In this document: positions 1 to 6,157 of the stretch, one piece after another
Position numbering within the stretch: position 1 is the first letter of the stretch
Layout: every line of letters starts with the position of its first letter
From: Planctomycetota bacterium
GTDB taxonomy: Bacteria; Planctomycetota; UBA8108
Length of the DNA: 6,557 bases
Assembly: GCA_002695115.1 (NCBI GenBank)
Contig: NZOA01000035.1
Location: 10,558-17,114 of the forward strand
Direction of reading: 5' to 3'
Notes under the pieces: model-generated
Seen by the model: only the letters and a program-made list of their open reading frames with translations
What the model was told of the DNA's origin: nothing
Database searches by the model: none
Translations under genes and position numbers: made by a program

Positions 1-962
1 CCTTCATCCGCGTCCCCCTGGCGAACCGTGATGGCATCCCGATCCGTCTCGAGGGTGCCGACGAGCTCCCCGATCGAGTTGGCACCGATCTCATCGAGAG
101 CTTCGCCGAGGCCAGCGAGAATATCCAGCGCTATGCGAGGCCGGATGAACTGAACCGTACCGATCTGCACGGCACTCGCCCCGGCAACTATAAACTCGAG
201 GACATCATCGGTGTTCATAATTCCCCCGATCCCGATGACGGGAATCTCACAATTCTGCGCCACCAGCCACACCAGCCGCAGGGCGAGGGGCTTGATGGCC
301 GGCCCCGAGAGCCCCCCGGTTATTCCGCCGAGGCGGGGCCGGCGCTGCCGCCAGTCAACCGCCATGCCAACGTAGGTGTTGACCAGCGAGAGGGCATCGG
401 CCCCGCCTCTCTCGGCTGCCTGGGCGATGGGCACCACGTCGGTCACGTTGGGGGTCAGCTTGGCGATGATCGTCCGGCTGAAGTTTTCCCTGACGGCCTC
501 GACGAGTCGCCGGGTAGCCTCCGGATCGATTCCGAACTCCATACCGCCAAGCGGACAATTGGGACAGGAGATATTCAGCTCGAGTGCGTCCACCGCCGAT
601 TCGGCTTCGAGGCGCCTGGACATCTCGACGTACTCATCGACAGTATCACCGACCAGGTTGACCACCACCCGGGTATCGTAGGCGCTCATGCGCGGCAGGT
701 AGCCGGGGTCGGAGATAAAGGCGTCGAGCCCGGGATTCTGGAGCCCGATGGAATTGAGCATCCCCGAGGCCGTCTCCCAGGTACGCGGCAGGGGGTTTCC
801 CTTGCGGGGCTCGAGGGAGATGCTCTTGCCGACGATCCCTCCGTAAACGGATGGATCTACGAAGGACTCCACCTCCTTGCCGTATCCGAAGGTACCCGAG
901 GCACTCAGGACGGGGTTTTTCAGCTCCAGGGAGCCAATCCGGATTTTCAGAGAATCATCCAT
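1..962 (-). CDS. pyrD: Dihydroorotate dehydrogenase, class 1B catalytic subunit (C-terminal end cut by window edge)
   Basis: This enzyme oxidises dihydroorotate to orotate, the fourth step of pyrimidine synthesis, using FMN in the cytoplasm. 320 residues are visible without a stop; family members are usually a little over 300, so little is missing. The motifs run in family order: GGIVGKSIS (residues 41-49) at the FMN site; LELNISCPN with Cys133 in the place of the class 1B catalytic base (class 2 enzymes use Ser); IAKLTPNV with Lys168; SLVNT with Asn195; GLSGPAIKPLALR (217-229); and the phosphate-binding GIGGI (244-248) and GTVQF (268-272). The start is the ATG at 962, which opens directly into the conserved N-terminal strand; a second ATG four bases downstream is out of frame, and no clear Shine-Dalgarno precedes the start. 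Class 1B enzymes normally need the iron-sulfur/FAD subunit PyrK to pass electrons to NAD+. No pyrK lies upstream, so it would have to be beyond the left edge or elsewhere. The identification is firm; the 1B class is inferred from motif wording. Confidence 0.96.
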   Translation of the reverse strand, partial: MDDSLKIRIGSLELKNPVLSASGTFGYGKEVESFVDPSVYGGIVGKSISLEPRKGNPLPRTWETASGMLNSIGLQNPGLDAFISDPGYLPRMSAYDTRVVVNLVGDTVDEYVEMSRRLEAESAVDALELNISCPNCPLGGMEFGIDPEATRRLVEAVRENFSRTIIAKLTPNVTDVVPIAQAAERGGADALSLVNTYVGMAVDWRQRRPRLGGITGGLSGPAIKPLALRLVWLVAQNCEIPVIGIGGIMNTDDVLEFIVAGASAVQIGTVQFIRPRIALDILAGLGEALDEIGANSIGELVGTLETDRDAITVRQGDADE

Positions 963-1006
963 GAAAGAAGAACACCAGGCGGGAAAATATCATTCAAGAG
1001 GGATGG

Positions 1007-1015
1007 ATTATAACA
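1007..1015 (-). promoter_or_regulatory. Extended -10 promoter of pyrD
   Basis: On the minus strand the sequence reads TGT-TATAAT, a perfect -10 hexamer (1012-1007) with the TG of an extended -10 element one base upstream. No good -35 sits 17 bases away, which is usual for extended -10 promoters; a TTGACG lies further upstream at a spacing of 27, too far to pair with it. The expected start of transcription is near position 1000, giving a leader of about 38 bases before the pyrD ATG. No hairpin or uracil-rich attenuator was seen in that leader. Confidence 0.6.
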
Positions 1016-1095
1016 CCACTCAGAGCGCCCTGAAACCGGCGTCAAGGCCTTCGATGAGCCTCTTCGAGGGTTGGGCCACAAACCTCACGCACAGG

Positions 1096-1124
1096 TTACA
1101 GTGCCGTTTCTGCCGAAGTATAGA
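1096..1124 (+). promoter_or_regulatory. Possible sigma70-like promoter of the xerD-like gene
   Basis: TTACAG (1096-1101) and TATAGA (1119-1124) are separated by exactly 17 bases; each matches four of six consensus positions. Transcription would begin near 1131, leaving a leader of about 80 bases before the recombinase start at 1214. The rest of the 963-1213 divergent region shows no open frame that looks genuine and no strong repeat. This is a match by eye in a GC-rich region, so chance agreement is possible. Confidence 0.35.
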
Positions 1125-1213
1125 GGAGTGGACAAAACTTGTACATCCGCTCCCTCGCCTGTTCCGGTAACGCTCCGGAGGTGCCCCGGGAGCAGTCATC
1201 GTAGACTATCGCA

Positions 1214-2110
1214 ATGCTCCAGTTGAAGACCTGCCTGAAGACCTTCCTCACCCACATCGAGATCGAGCGCGGGCTGTCTCCCAATACGGTCGACGCGTAC
1301 CGAAGGGATTGCGAAAGATTCCTGGGAGATCTCGCGAAAAAAAACCACGGAGAAAACCCGCCAACGGAAAAGGACATCTCCGACTTCCTGGTCGCCGAGC
1401 GCCAGAGGGAACGGGGGGATGCGAGTATTCAGCGCAGCCTCTCGGCCCTCCGCACCTTTCTCAAATTCCTGGTCAGGGAAGGACTCCTTGACGAGGACCC
1501 CGCGCGTAACATCGAGACACCCCGCAAAGGAAAATACCTGCCCAATGTGCTGGAGGAGGAGGCCGTCACCAGGCTGCTCGATGCTGTCGTCGAGCACCCT
1601 TCACGTCATCCGATGAGGGACTGCGCGCTCCTGGAGCTCCTCTACGCCTCGGGTCTGCGGGTATCCGAGGCCTGCGGACTACGGGAGCGGGACCTGCGTC
1701 CCGACCTGGGAATCATCAAGTGTACCGGCAAGGGCTCCCGGGAACGAGTCGTCCCCACCAGCAGAACCTGCATGGAGGCCATCGACGCCTACCGCCAGCG
1801 GGAGAGGCCCGCGCTGCTGAACGGCCGGGACACCGAGCTGCTCTTCCTCAGTCGCGGCGGACGCAAGCTGGGCAGGGAGGTGGTTGCCGCCATGATCCGC
1901 AAGTACTCGCTGCTGGCGGGCCTGCCCGGCAGGATCACCCCGCACACCCTGCGCCATTCCTTCGCCACCCACCTGCTGCGCGGCGGAGCCGACCTGCGAA
2001 TCGTCCAGGAGATCCTCGGACACGTGAACGTGGAGACAACCGAGATCTACACCCACATTGAAAAATCCGAGTTGAAGAAGCTCCACACGGAGTTTCACCC
2101 CCGCGGCTGA
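1214..2110 (+). CDS. xerD: Tyrosine recombinase, XerC/XerD family (XerD-like)
   Basis: This is a site-specific recombinase that cuts and rejoins DNA through a phosphotyrosine intermediate; Xer pairs resolve chromosome dimers at dif during division. Its 298 residues are the normal Xer length. The N-terminal SAM-like core-binding domain (about 5-90) contains ERGLSPNTVDAYRRD. The catalytic domain (about 110-298) carries the full set of active residues: Arg149 in SGLRVSE, Lys173 in GKGSRERVVP, His244 and Arg247 in HTLRHSFATHLL, His270 in LGH, and the nucleophile Tyr279 in IYTHI. The ending KLHTEFHPRG is closer to XerD than XerC as I recall them, hence the tentative symbol. An in-frame TAG at 1202-1204 makes the ATG at 1214 the first possible start, although no good Shine-Dalgarno precedes it. 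Nothing mobile surrounds it, so a housekeeping role is more likely than a phage or integron integrase. The family is certain; XerC versus XerD is not. Confidence 0.93.
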   Translation: MLQLKTCLKTFLTHIEIERGLSPNTVDAYRRDCERFLGDLAKKNHGENPPTEKDISDFLVAERQRERGDASIQRSLSALRTFLKFLVREGLLDEDPARNIETPRKGKYLPNVLEEEAVTRLLDAVVEHPSRHPMRDCALLELLYASGLRVSEACGLRERDLRPDLGIIKCTGKGSRERVVPTSRTCMEAIDAYRQRERPALLNGRDTELLFLSRGGRKLGREVVAAMIRKYSLLAGLPGRITPHTLRHSFATHLLRGGADLRIVQEILGHVNVETTEIYTHIEKSELKKLHTEFHPRG

Positions 2111-2111
2111 A

Positions 2112-2843
2112 TCAGGCCTGGGGCTCACCCTCGCCATCCCACCAGCCGGCATTTCCGGAGTTCAGCAGGCCGGCCGACTCGTAGGCCTCGTAGCGGTTCA
2201 GGATACGCCGGGCGTAGGCCGCGTAGTAGCTCCTGGGGTAGAGACGCACCAGGCGCCTGAGGAGCGGCAGGGCGTTCTTCACCGACAGCCGGCGCTCCAC
2301 GCAGATATAGATGGCCCTGTACATCAACCGCGCCTGCTCTGGCCCCGAATCGAGGCTGTCGGCGGCCTTGCGGTACTCGGAGATGGCCGAATCGAGCGCC
2401 CCCAGCCGGAGGTAGGAATCCGCCAGCGCCTCCCTGCGGCGGGCATCGAGAGGCTTCTCTGCAAGATGCCGCAGGTGCTCCTCCACCAGCTTCCACTCCT
2501 CGACGGGCGTGAGCTCCTTTTCGGCCGTTTCGACAACCCGGTGCTTGCTGAAGGAAGCCACCAACCTGCCGCTGTGAAAAAGAATTATGTAGATCCACAC
2601 GGGGACATGACAGAGCGAGGTACCCAGGAACAAAAACCCCTGGAAGCCGAGATGAAACTCGGCAAAGCTCTCCCTGCCGCTCACCGCGAGAGCTGGAAGC
2701 GCCATTGCAAAGCTCAACAGCAAAGCTGAGATCTGGCACCAGGGATTCTCCCTGATTGTCCTTGAAGAGTAAAAAGCCGCTGCTGTACAGATCCCGGCCA
2801 CAGCATATACGGAACAAGCGATTACATAATCCGGAAGACCCAT
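2112..2843 (-). CDS. Uncharacterised membrane protein with TPR-like cytoplasmic domain
   Basis: I do not recognise this 243-residue protein as a named family. Three hydrophobic segments fill the N-terminal part, at about 6-25, 37-54 and 67-90. Basic residues follow the first (SSRTIR) and third (SGRLVASFSKHR), which suggests the N-terminus is outside and the C-terminus in the cytoplasm. From about 134 to 167 there is one clear TPR-like unit (Leu140, Ala141, Tyr144, Gly148, Ala153, Tyr157, Ala160), followed by a second helical pair at 171-219 ending in an Arg/Tyr-rich stretch. TPR folds usually bind partner proteins, so a scaffold or complex-assembly role at the membrane is possible but not shown. 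The start is the first available one: an in-frame TAA lies just upstream, and GAAAGAGG sits 13 bases before the ATG, a rather long spacing. Its stop is separated from the xerD-like stop by a single base. Confidence 0.8.
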   Translation of the reverse strand: MGLPDYVIACSVYAVAGICTAAAFYSSRTIRENPWCQISALLLSFAMALPALAVSGRESFAEFHLGFQGFLFLGTSLCHVPVWIYIILFHSGRLVASFSKHRVVETAEKELTPVEEWKLVEEHLRHLAEKPLDARRREALADSYLRLGALDSAISEYRKAADSLDSGPEQARLMYRAIYICVERRLSVKNALPLLRRLVRLYPRSYYAAYARRILNRYEAYESAGLLNSGNAGWWDGEGEPQA

Positions 2844-2922
2844 ACTTTTACTGTAACCTCTTTCAGATTAATAAGCTATATGCGGCAAGCGGTCTCCGGG
2901 AAGTTCCTTCGGGCAGGTCGAC
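2844..2922. other. Spacer upstream of the TPR gene and the ncRNA promoter
   Basis: This stretch is AT-rich next to the TPR gene and GC-rich beyond. It should hold the minus-strand promoter of the TPR gene, but no convincing -35/-10 pair was found; AT-rich hexamers around 2866-2882 are candidates. Near 2896-2913 there is a short imperfect inverted repeat (GAAG and CTTC around a three-base loop), just upstream of the plus-strand promoter at 2923. It could be an operator, but it is too short to call. Confidence 0.25.
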
Positions 2923-2951
2923 TTGACGATTTTGGATTCCTGTCCTACTCT
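2923..2951 (+). promoter_or_regulatory. Sigma70-like promoter driving the putative ncRNA
   Basis: TTGACG (2923-2928, five of six consensus positions) is followed after exactly 17 bases by TACTCT (2946-2951), which keeps the three most conserved -10 bases (T, A and the final T). The predicted start of transcription, near 2958, falls at the 5' edge of the closing stem of the structured region. The promoter points away from the TPR gene and towards serA's 3' end, where no plus-strand protein gene exists. Confidence 0.55.
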
Positions 2952-2954
2952 TTA

Positions 2955-3116
2955 ATGGCGCGAGAAATTCGGTCGCCGGCCGCCTCGAGGAAGCGGCAGG
3001 ATTGACCGTGCACGCCCCCCGGAATGCCGGTGAGGCTCAGCGCGGCGCCATCAAAACTACCCCCAACCCACGTTCCACGGGCTCATTCCGTTTGCAGGTT
3101 TGAGCCCTTTTTTTTT
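2955..3116 (+). ncRNA. Putative structured small RNA of about 160 nt, family unknown
   Basis: This segment lies between a sigma70-like promoter and an intrinsic terminator and can fold almost completely. A seven-pair closing stem joins ATGGCGC (2955-2961) to GCGCCAT (3045-3051). Inside it, CGGTC (2970-2974) pairs with GACCG (3004-3008), continuing through CC/GG into GCCGC (2979-2983) with GCGGC (2993-2997) under a nine-base loop. A second arm has CCGG (3019-3022) with CCGG (3027-3030) around an AATG loop, flanked by GCC/GGC. This makes a three-way junction, then a C-rich single-stranded linker (3052-3078), then the terminator hairpin. I see no core motif of SRP RNA, RNase P, tmRNA or the common riboswitches. 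There is no plausible gene immediately downstream on this strand, so a trans-acting or housekeeping RNA is more likely than a leader. A CGCCGGC (2974-2980) to GCCGGTG (3026-3032) alternative pairing gives a rod with a 12/12 internal bubble, loosely like 6S RNA. The fold was drawn by hand and not energy-scored. Confidence 0.5.
3079..3116 (+). terminator. Rho-independent terminator of the putative ncRNA
   Basis: A perfect seven-pair stem, GGGCTCA (3079-3085) with TGAGCCC (3101-3107), spans a 15-base loop and runs straight into nine T residues (3108-3116). On the opposite strand the stem is preceded, not followed, by the homopolymer, so it should work only for plus-strand transcription. It therefore does not serve serA, whose stop codon begins three bases to the right. 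Its presence is the strongest sign that something is transcribed rightwards through this gap. Confidence 0.85.
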
Positions 3117-3119
3117 ACC

Positions 3120-4727
3120 TCAGTCGGCCTGCAGGCAACGAGCCCAGAGAATCCCCTGCTTCTGCTCGAGATCTTCTGCTACGGCCGCGAACTTCTGCGT
3201 ATCGGGAGCATCGAGATTGATGACCGAGAGCGCCGTGCCGCCACTGCGGTCGCGCCCCAGCGACATGGAAGATATGTTCATCTCGTGGGATGCGAGCACC
3301 TGCCCGATCGTACCGATCATGCCGGGCCGATCCTCGTTCGCGGCGATCACCAGCTGCCCCTCGAGCACGGCATCGAAATGATAGTTGTCCAGCGAGACCA
3401 GGCGGATGCCCTTGCGCCCACGTATCGAGCCTCCAAGGTTCCTCTCCCCGGATCCATCTGCCAGCTCGACGCGAATCATATTGGCGAAGTAGCGGCTGCG
3501 GCCCTCGCTGACCTCTTCGACAGCGAGTCCCTGCTCCCTGGCAAGCGCCCTGGCGTTCACCTGGTTCACCGGCTGTGTGCAGCCCTCACCCAGGAAGCCG
3601 GCCAGCACCCCGGCGGTGACGAAATTGCGGCTCTGGGGCTCGTCGAATATGTCGCCGAAATACTTGACGATAATCCGCTCGGGATTGCCCTCGAGGAACT
3701 GGGCCTGGAGGCGGCCCAGCCGGCGGCCCAGCTCACCATAGGGCTCGAGACGCTCGCGCATGTCGGGCTCGAGAAAGATCGCGTTAACCGGACTGTGTAG
3801 CTTTCCATGCAGCAGGTAGTCAACGACGAGCTGCGCCGCCGAAAGGGCCACGTTCACCTGGGCCTCACGCGTAGAGGCTCCGAGGTGAGGGGTCGCCACG
3901 ACAGCGGGATGGTCCACCAGGGCCCGGTCCGATGGAGGCTCCTCCTCGAAGACATCCAGGGCGGCCCCGGCTACCTTGCCGTTCTCGATCGCCTCCAGCA
4001 GGGCCGCCTCATCCACGATCCCTCCCCTGGCACAATTGATCACCCTCAGTCCATCCTTCGCCCGACCCAGCACATCAGGACCGATGAGGGCGTTGGTGCC
4101 CTCGGTCTTGGGAACGTGGACGGTGAGGAAATCACAGCGGGATGCCAGGTCGCCAAGCTCATCGACAAGCTCTATGCCGAGCTCCTCGGCCATGTGAGGC
4201 GCGAGGAACGGGTCGTGAGCGAGAATCTCGAGCCCCAATCCCGCCGCCATGTGAGCCACGTGGCGGCCTATCTTGCCGAACCCGATGATCCCGAGGGTCT
4301 TGCCCTGGAGCTCCACCCCGACGAACCTGCCACGCTCCCATTCACCTGCCTTGATCGAGCGGTGGGCCTCGGGGATGTTGCGTGAGAGCGCCAGCATCAT
4401 GGCTATGGTATGCTCCGCGGCCGAACGGGTATTGCCCTCCGGGACGTTCTGAACGACCACCCCCTTGCGGGTGGCGGCATCGAGATCGATGTTGTCGACG
4501 CCGACACCGGCGCGAACTACGAGCGAGAGAGAGGAGGCTGCCTCGAGCAGCTCGGCATCCACCTTCGTGGCGCTGCGAACGATGACCGCGTCCGCCTTCC
4601 CTACCGCCTCCAGCTTTTCAGGCATCGAAAGCCCGGGCCGGTTGTCGACCTCCAGGTCTCCGGAGGCGGCAAGGAATTCGAGCGCATCCTCACTGATCTT
4701 GTCGGCGATGAATAATACCTTGCTCAC
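3120..4727 (-). CDS. serA: D-3-phosphoglycerate dehydrogenase, long form with ASB and ACT domains
   Basis: SerA oxidises 3-phosphoglycerate to 3-phosphohydroxypyruvate with NAD+, the first committed step of serine synthesis in the cytoplasm. Its 535 residues match the long class. The order is a substrate domain (1-100 plus a C-terminal return), the Rossmann domain (about 100-290), the allosteric-substrate-binding domain (about 320-450) and the ACT domain (about 456-530). Visible key residues are GFGKIG (149-154) and Asp172 for NAD, and the catalytic Arg234 (CARGG), Glu263 (DVFEEEP) and His281 (TPHLG). The ACT segment has NEDRPGMIG (464-472) with Asn464 and Asn484 in positions typical for serine binding, so feedback inhibition by serine is likely. 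The start codon is GTG, supported by AAGGA seven bases upstream. It follows fabF by 39 bp on the same strand, suggesting co-transcription. No intrinsic terminator for it was found downstream on its own strand. Confidence 0.97.
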   Translation of the reverse strand: MSKVLFIADKISEDALEFLAASGDLEVDNRPGLSMPEKLEAVGKADAVIVRSATKVDAELLEAASSLSLVVRAGVGVDNIDLDAATRKGVVVQNVPEGNTRSAAEHTIAMMLALSRNIPEAHRSIKAGEWERGRFVGVELQGKTLGIIGFGKIGRHVAHMAAGLGLEILAHDPFLAPHMAEELGIELVDELGDLASRCDFLTVHVPKTEGTNALIGPDVLGRAKDGLRVINCARGGIVDEAALLEAIENGKVAGAALDVFEEEPPSDRALVDHPAVVATPHLGASTREAQVNVALSAAQLVVDYLLHGKLHSPVNAIFLEPDMRERLEPYGELGRRLGRLQAQFLEGNPERIIVKYFGDIFDEPQSRNFVTAGVLAGFLGEGCTQPVNQVNARALAREQGLAVEEVSEGRSRYFANMIRVELADGSGERNLGGSIRGRKGIRLVSLDNYHFDAVLEGQLVIAANEDRPGMIGTIGQVLASHEMNISSMSLGRDRSGGTALSVINLDAPDTQKFAAVAEDLEQKQGILWARCLQAD

Positions 4728-4766
4728 GTCCCTGTCCTTGTCCTGCTTCCTGCGGCCGGAGGCGAG

Positions 4767-6002
4767 TTAGATTTTCCCGAAGGCCATCGCAACGTTGTGG
4801 CCGCCAAATCCAAACGAGTTCGTGATGAGGTTGTCGATGGCGGTCTCCCTGGGCTCGTTGGGAACGTAGTCGAGATCGCACTCGGGGTCGGGGGTCTGGT
4901 AATTGATCGTTGGCAGCACCACCTGGTGACTCAGTGCCAGGCAGCAGGCCACGCTCTCCACTGCTCCCGACGCTCCCAGGAGGTGGCCGACCTGCGACTT
5001 GGTGGAGCTCACCATGAGCTTATCGGCGTGCTCGCCAAAGGCTGTCCGGATCGCCCTGGTTTCCATCACGTCATTCAGTGGTGTCGAGGTCCCGTGGGCG
5101 TTGACATACTGCACCTCGTCCGGGTTCCTGCCGGCTTCAGCCAGGGCCATGCTCATCGCCCTGGTGGCATTGGTACCCTCCGGCACCGGCGCAGAGATGT
5201 GGTGGCCGTCGTCGGTCATCCCCAGGCCGAGGGCCTCGCAGTAGATCCGGGCTCCACGCGCCCGGGCATGCTCCAGCTCCTCCAGGACCAGGGCGCCGCT
5301 ACCCTCGCCCATCAGGAATCCATCACGGTCCAGCGTAAAAGGTCGCGAGGCCGTCGCCGGATCATCGTTGCGGGTCGAGAGGGCACGCAGGGAACAAAAC
5401 CCGCCGAGGCTGAGGGGGGTGATCGCCGCTTCGGATCCACCCGTGATCATGATGTCCGACTCCCCGTATTTAATGCTCCTGAACGCGAGGCCGATCGCAT
5501 GCTGCGCGGAAGCGCAGGCCGAGGCGACCGCGAAATTGACGCCCTCGATCGAGAATCGAATGGCGATCTGTCCGCAGGCGGCGTTGAGCATGAGCTTGGG
5601 TATGAAGAAAGGACTGATCCGCCGCGGCCCCCTGTCGAGATAGAGATGATGGGTGGCCTCGATCTCGATGAGACCACCGATCCCGGAGGCCCAGATACAG
5701 CCGGCCCTCGAGACATCTTCCTTTTCGAAATCGAGACCGCTGTCCGCCACGGACTCATCGGCCGCAGCCAGGGCGAATTGGGTAAAACGGTCGAGGGTGC
5801 GGGCGGCCTTGGCCCCCAGGTATTCCGCGGCATCGAAGTCCTTCACCTCCGCCCCGATGTGTACCGAGAAGGCTTCGGTGTCGAAGGCCTCGATGACATT
5901 GGCTCCACTGTGACCATCCAGCAGGCCTTGCCAGTATTTGGGAATTCCAGTTCCGATGGGAGTCAGGGCTCCCAACCCGGTAACGACAACACGACGACTC
6001 AT
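4767..6002 (-). CDS. fabF: 3-oxoacyl-ACP synthase II (beta-ketoacyl-ACP synthase, KAS II)
   Basis: FabF condenses malonyl-ACP with a growing acyl-ACP, releasing CO2 and lengthening the chain by two carbons in type II fatty acid synthesis. At 411 residues it is the normal length. The thiolase-fold active site is complete: nucleophile Cys163 in SACASAQHAIG, His303 in VNAHGTSTPLND, Lys335 in SSTKS and His340 in QVGHLLGASGAVE. The glycine-rich gating loop NSFGFGGHN (395-403) near the C-terminus is also present. These numbers coincide with the E. coli enzyme. The two-His arrangement with the NAHGT and GH motifs fits the elongating KAS I/II type, not FabH. The start is the ATG at 6002 leading into RRVVVTGLGALTPIG; a GGAG lies 14 bases upstream, so its Shine-Dalgarno is weakly placed. 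It sits downstream of the ACP gene, the classical acpP-fabF order, so its carrier substrate is encoded next door. Confidence 0.97.
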   Translation of the reverse strand: MSRRVVVTGLGALTPIGTGIPKYWQGLLDGHSGANVIEAFDTEAFSVHIGAEVKDFDAAEYLGAKAARTLDRFTQFALAAADESVADSGLDFEKEDVSRAGCIWASGIGGLIEIEATHHLYLDRGPRRISPFFIPKLMLNAACGQIAIRFSIEGVNFAVASACASAQHAIGLAFRSIKYGESDIMITGGSEAAITPLSLGGFCSLRALSTRNDDPATASRPFTLDRDGFLMGEGSGALVLEELEHARARGARIYCEALGLGMTDDGHHISAPVPEGTNATRAMSMALAEAGRNPDEVQYVNAHGTSTPLNDVMETRAIRTAFGEHADKLMVSSTKSQVGHLLGASGAVESVACCLALSHQVVLPTINYQTPDPECDLDYVPNEPRETAIDNLITNSFGFGGHNVAMAFGKI

Positions 6003-6157
6003 AGCTCTGAATTAATCTCCGGCCGTGAAAAAAAGATGATCCCGGTAAAGGGAGCCCAAAAAGAATCCAAACAGGGATTCACCCACGATCCCCATACATC
6101 GGACCGCATACGACTCACGCTTCATTTCCGGGCATTCCGACGAATCAAAGGGCGTTT
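6003..6157 (-). other. acpP-fabF intergenic region
   Basis: This 155-base gap is long for two genes of one operon. On the minus strand it holds a terminator-like hairpin (6058-6080, listed separately), then a weaker one (TCCC/GGGA at 6053-6040, followed five bases later by seven T residues at 6034-6028), and finally the weak fabF ribosome site. No convincing internal promoter for fabF was seen. The arrangement would let most transcripts stop after acpP while a fraction continues into fabF and serA. Confidence 0.5.
6058..6080 (-). terminator. Possible intrinsic terminator or attenuator between acpP and fabF
   Basis: Read on the minus strand, GAATCC (6080-6075) pairs perfectly with GGATTC (6068-6063) across the loop CTGTTT, and five T residues follow at once (6062-6058). 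The six-pair stem has three GC pairs and the T tract is short, so termination would probably be partial. Partial read-through would suit the known need for far more ACP than condensing enzyme. Confidence 0.4.

Noticed and set aside
208..235. GGTGTTCATAAT resembling the left arm of a dif site, in a window that encodes a Xer recombinase
   Set aside because: The right arm does not resemble the TTATGTTAAAT half, and the bases are conserved pyrD coding sequence (GIGGIMNT).
877..1170. A 97-codon plus-strand frame overlapping the pyrD start and the divergent promoter region
   Set aside because: It overlaps the pyrD N-terminus in antisense and the promoter region, with no family features or Shine-Dalgarno.
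2984..3000. CGAGGAAGCGGC within the RNA recalling SAH riboswitch or SRP RNA core sequences
   Set aside because: The other obligatory conserved segments of both families are missing and no SAH-cycle gene lies downstream on that strand.
2955..3005. A 16-codon peptide frame (MAREIRSPAASRKRQD) at the 5' end of the putative RNA
   Set aside because: Its ATG lies about three bases before the predicted transcription start and has no Shine-Dalgarno. The same bases are better explained by the closing stem.
3024..3800. A 258-codon plus-strand open frame starting inside the putative RNA
   Set aside because: It runs through the terminator hairpin and T tract and then antisense through serA; the protein has no recognisable domain and no ribosome site.
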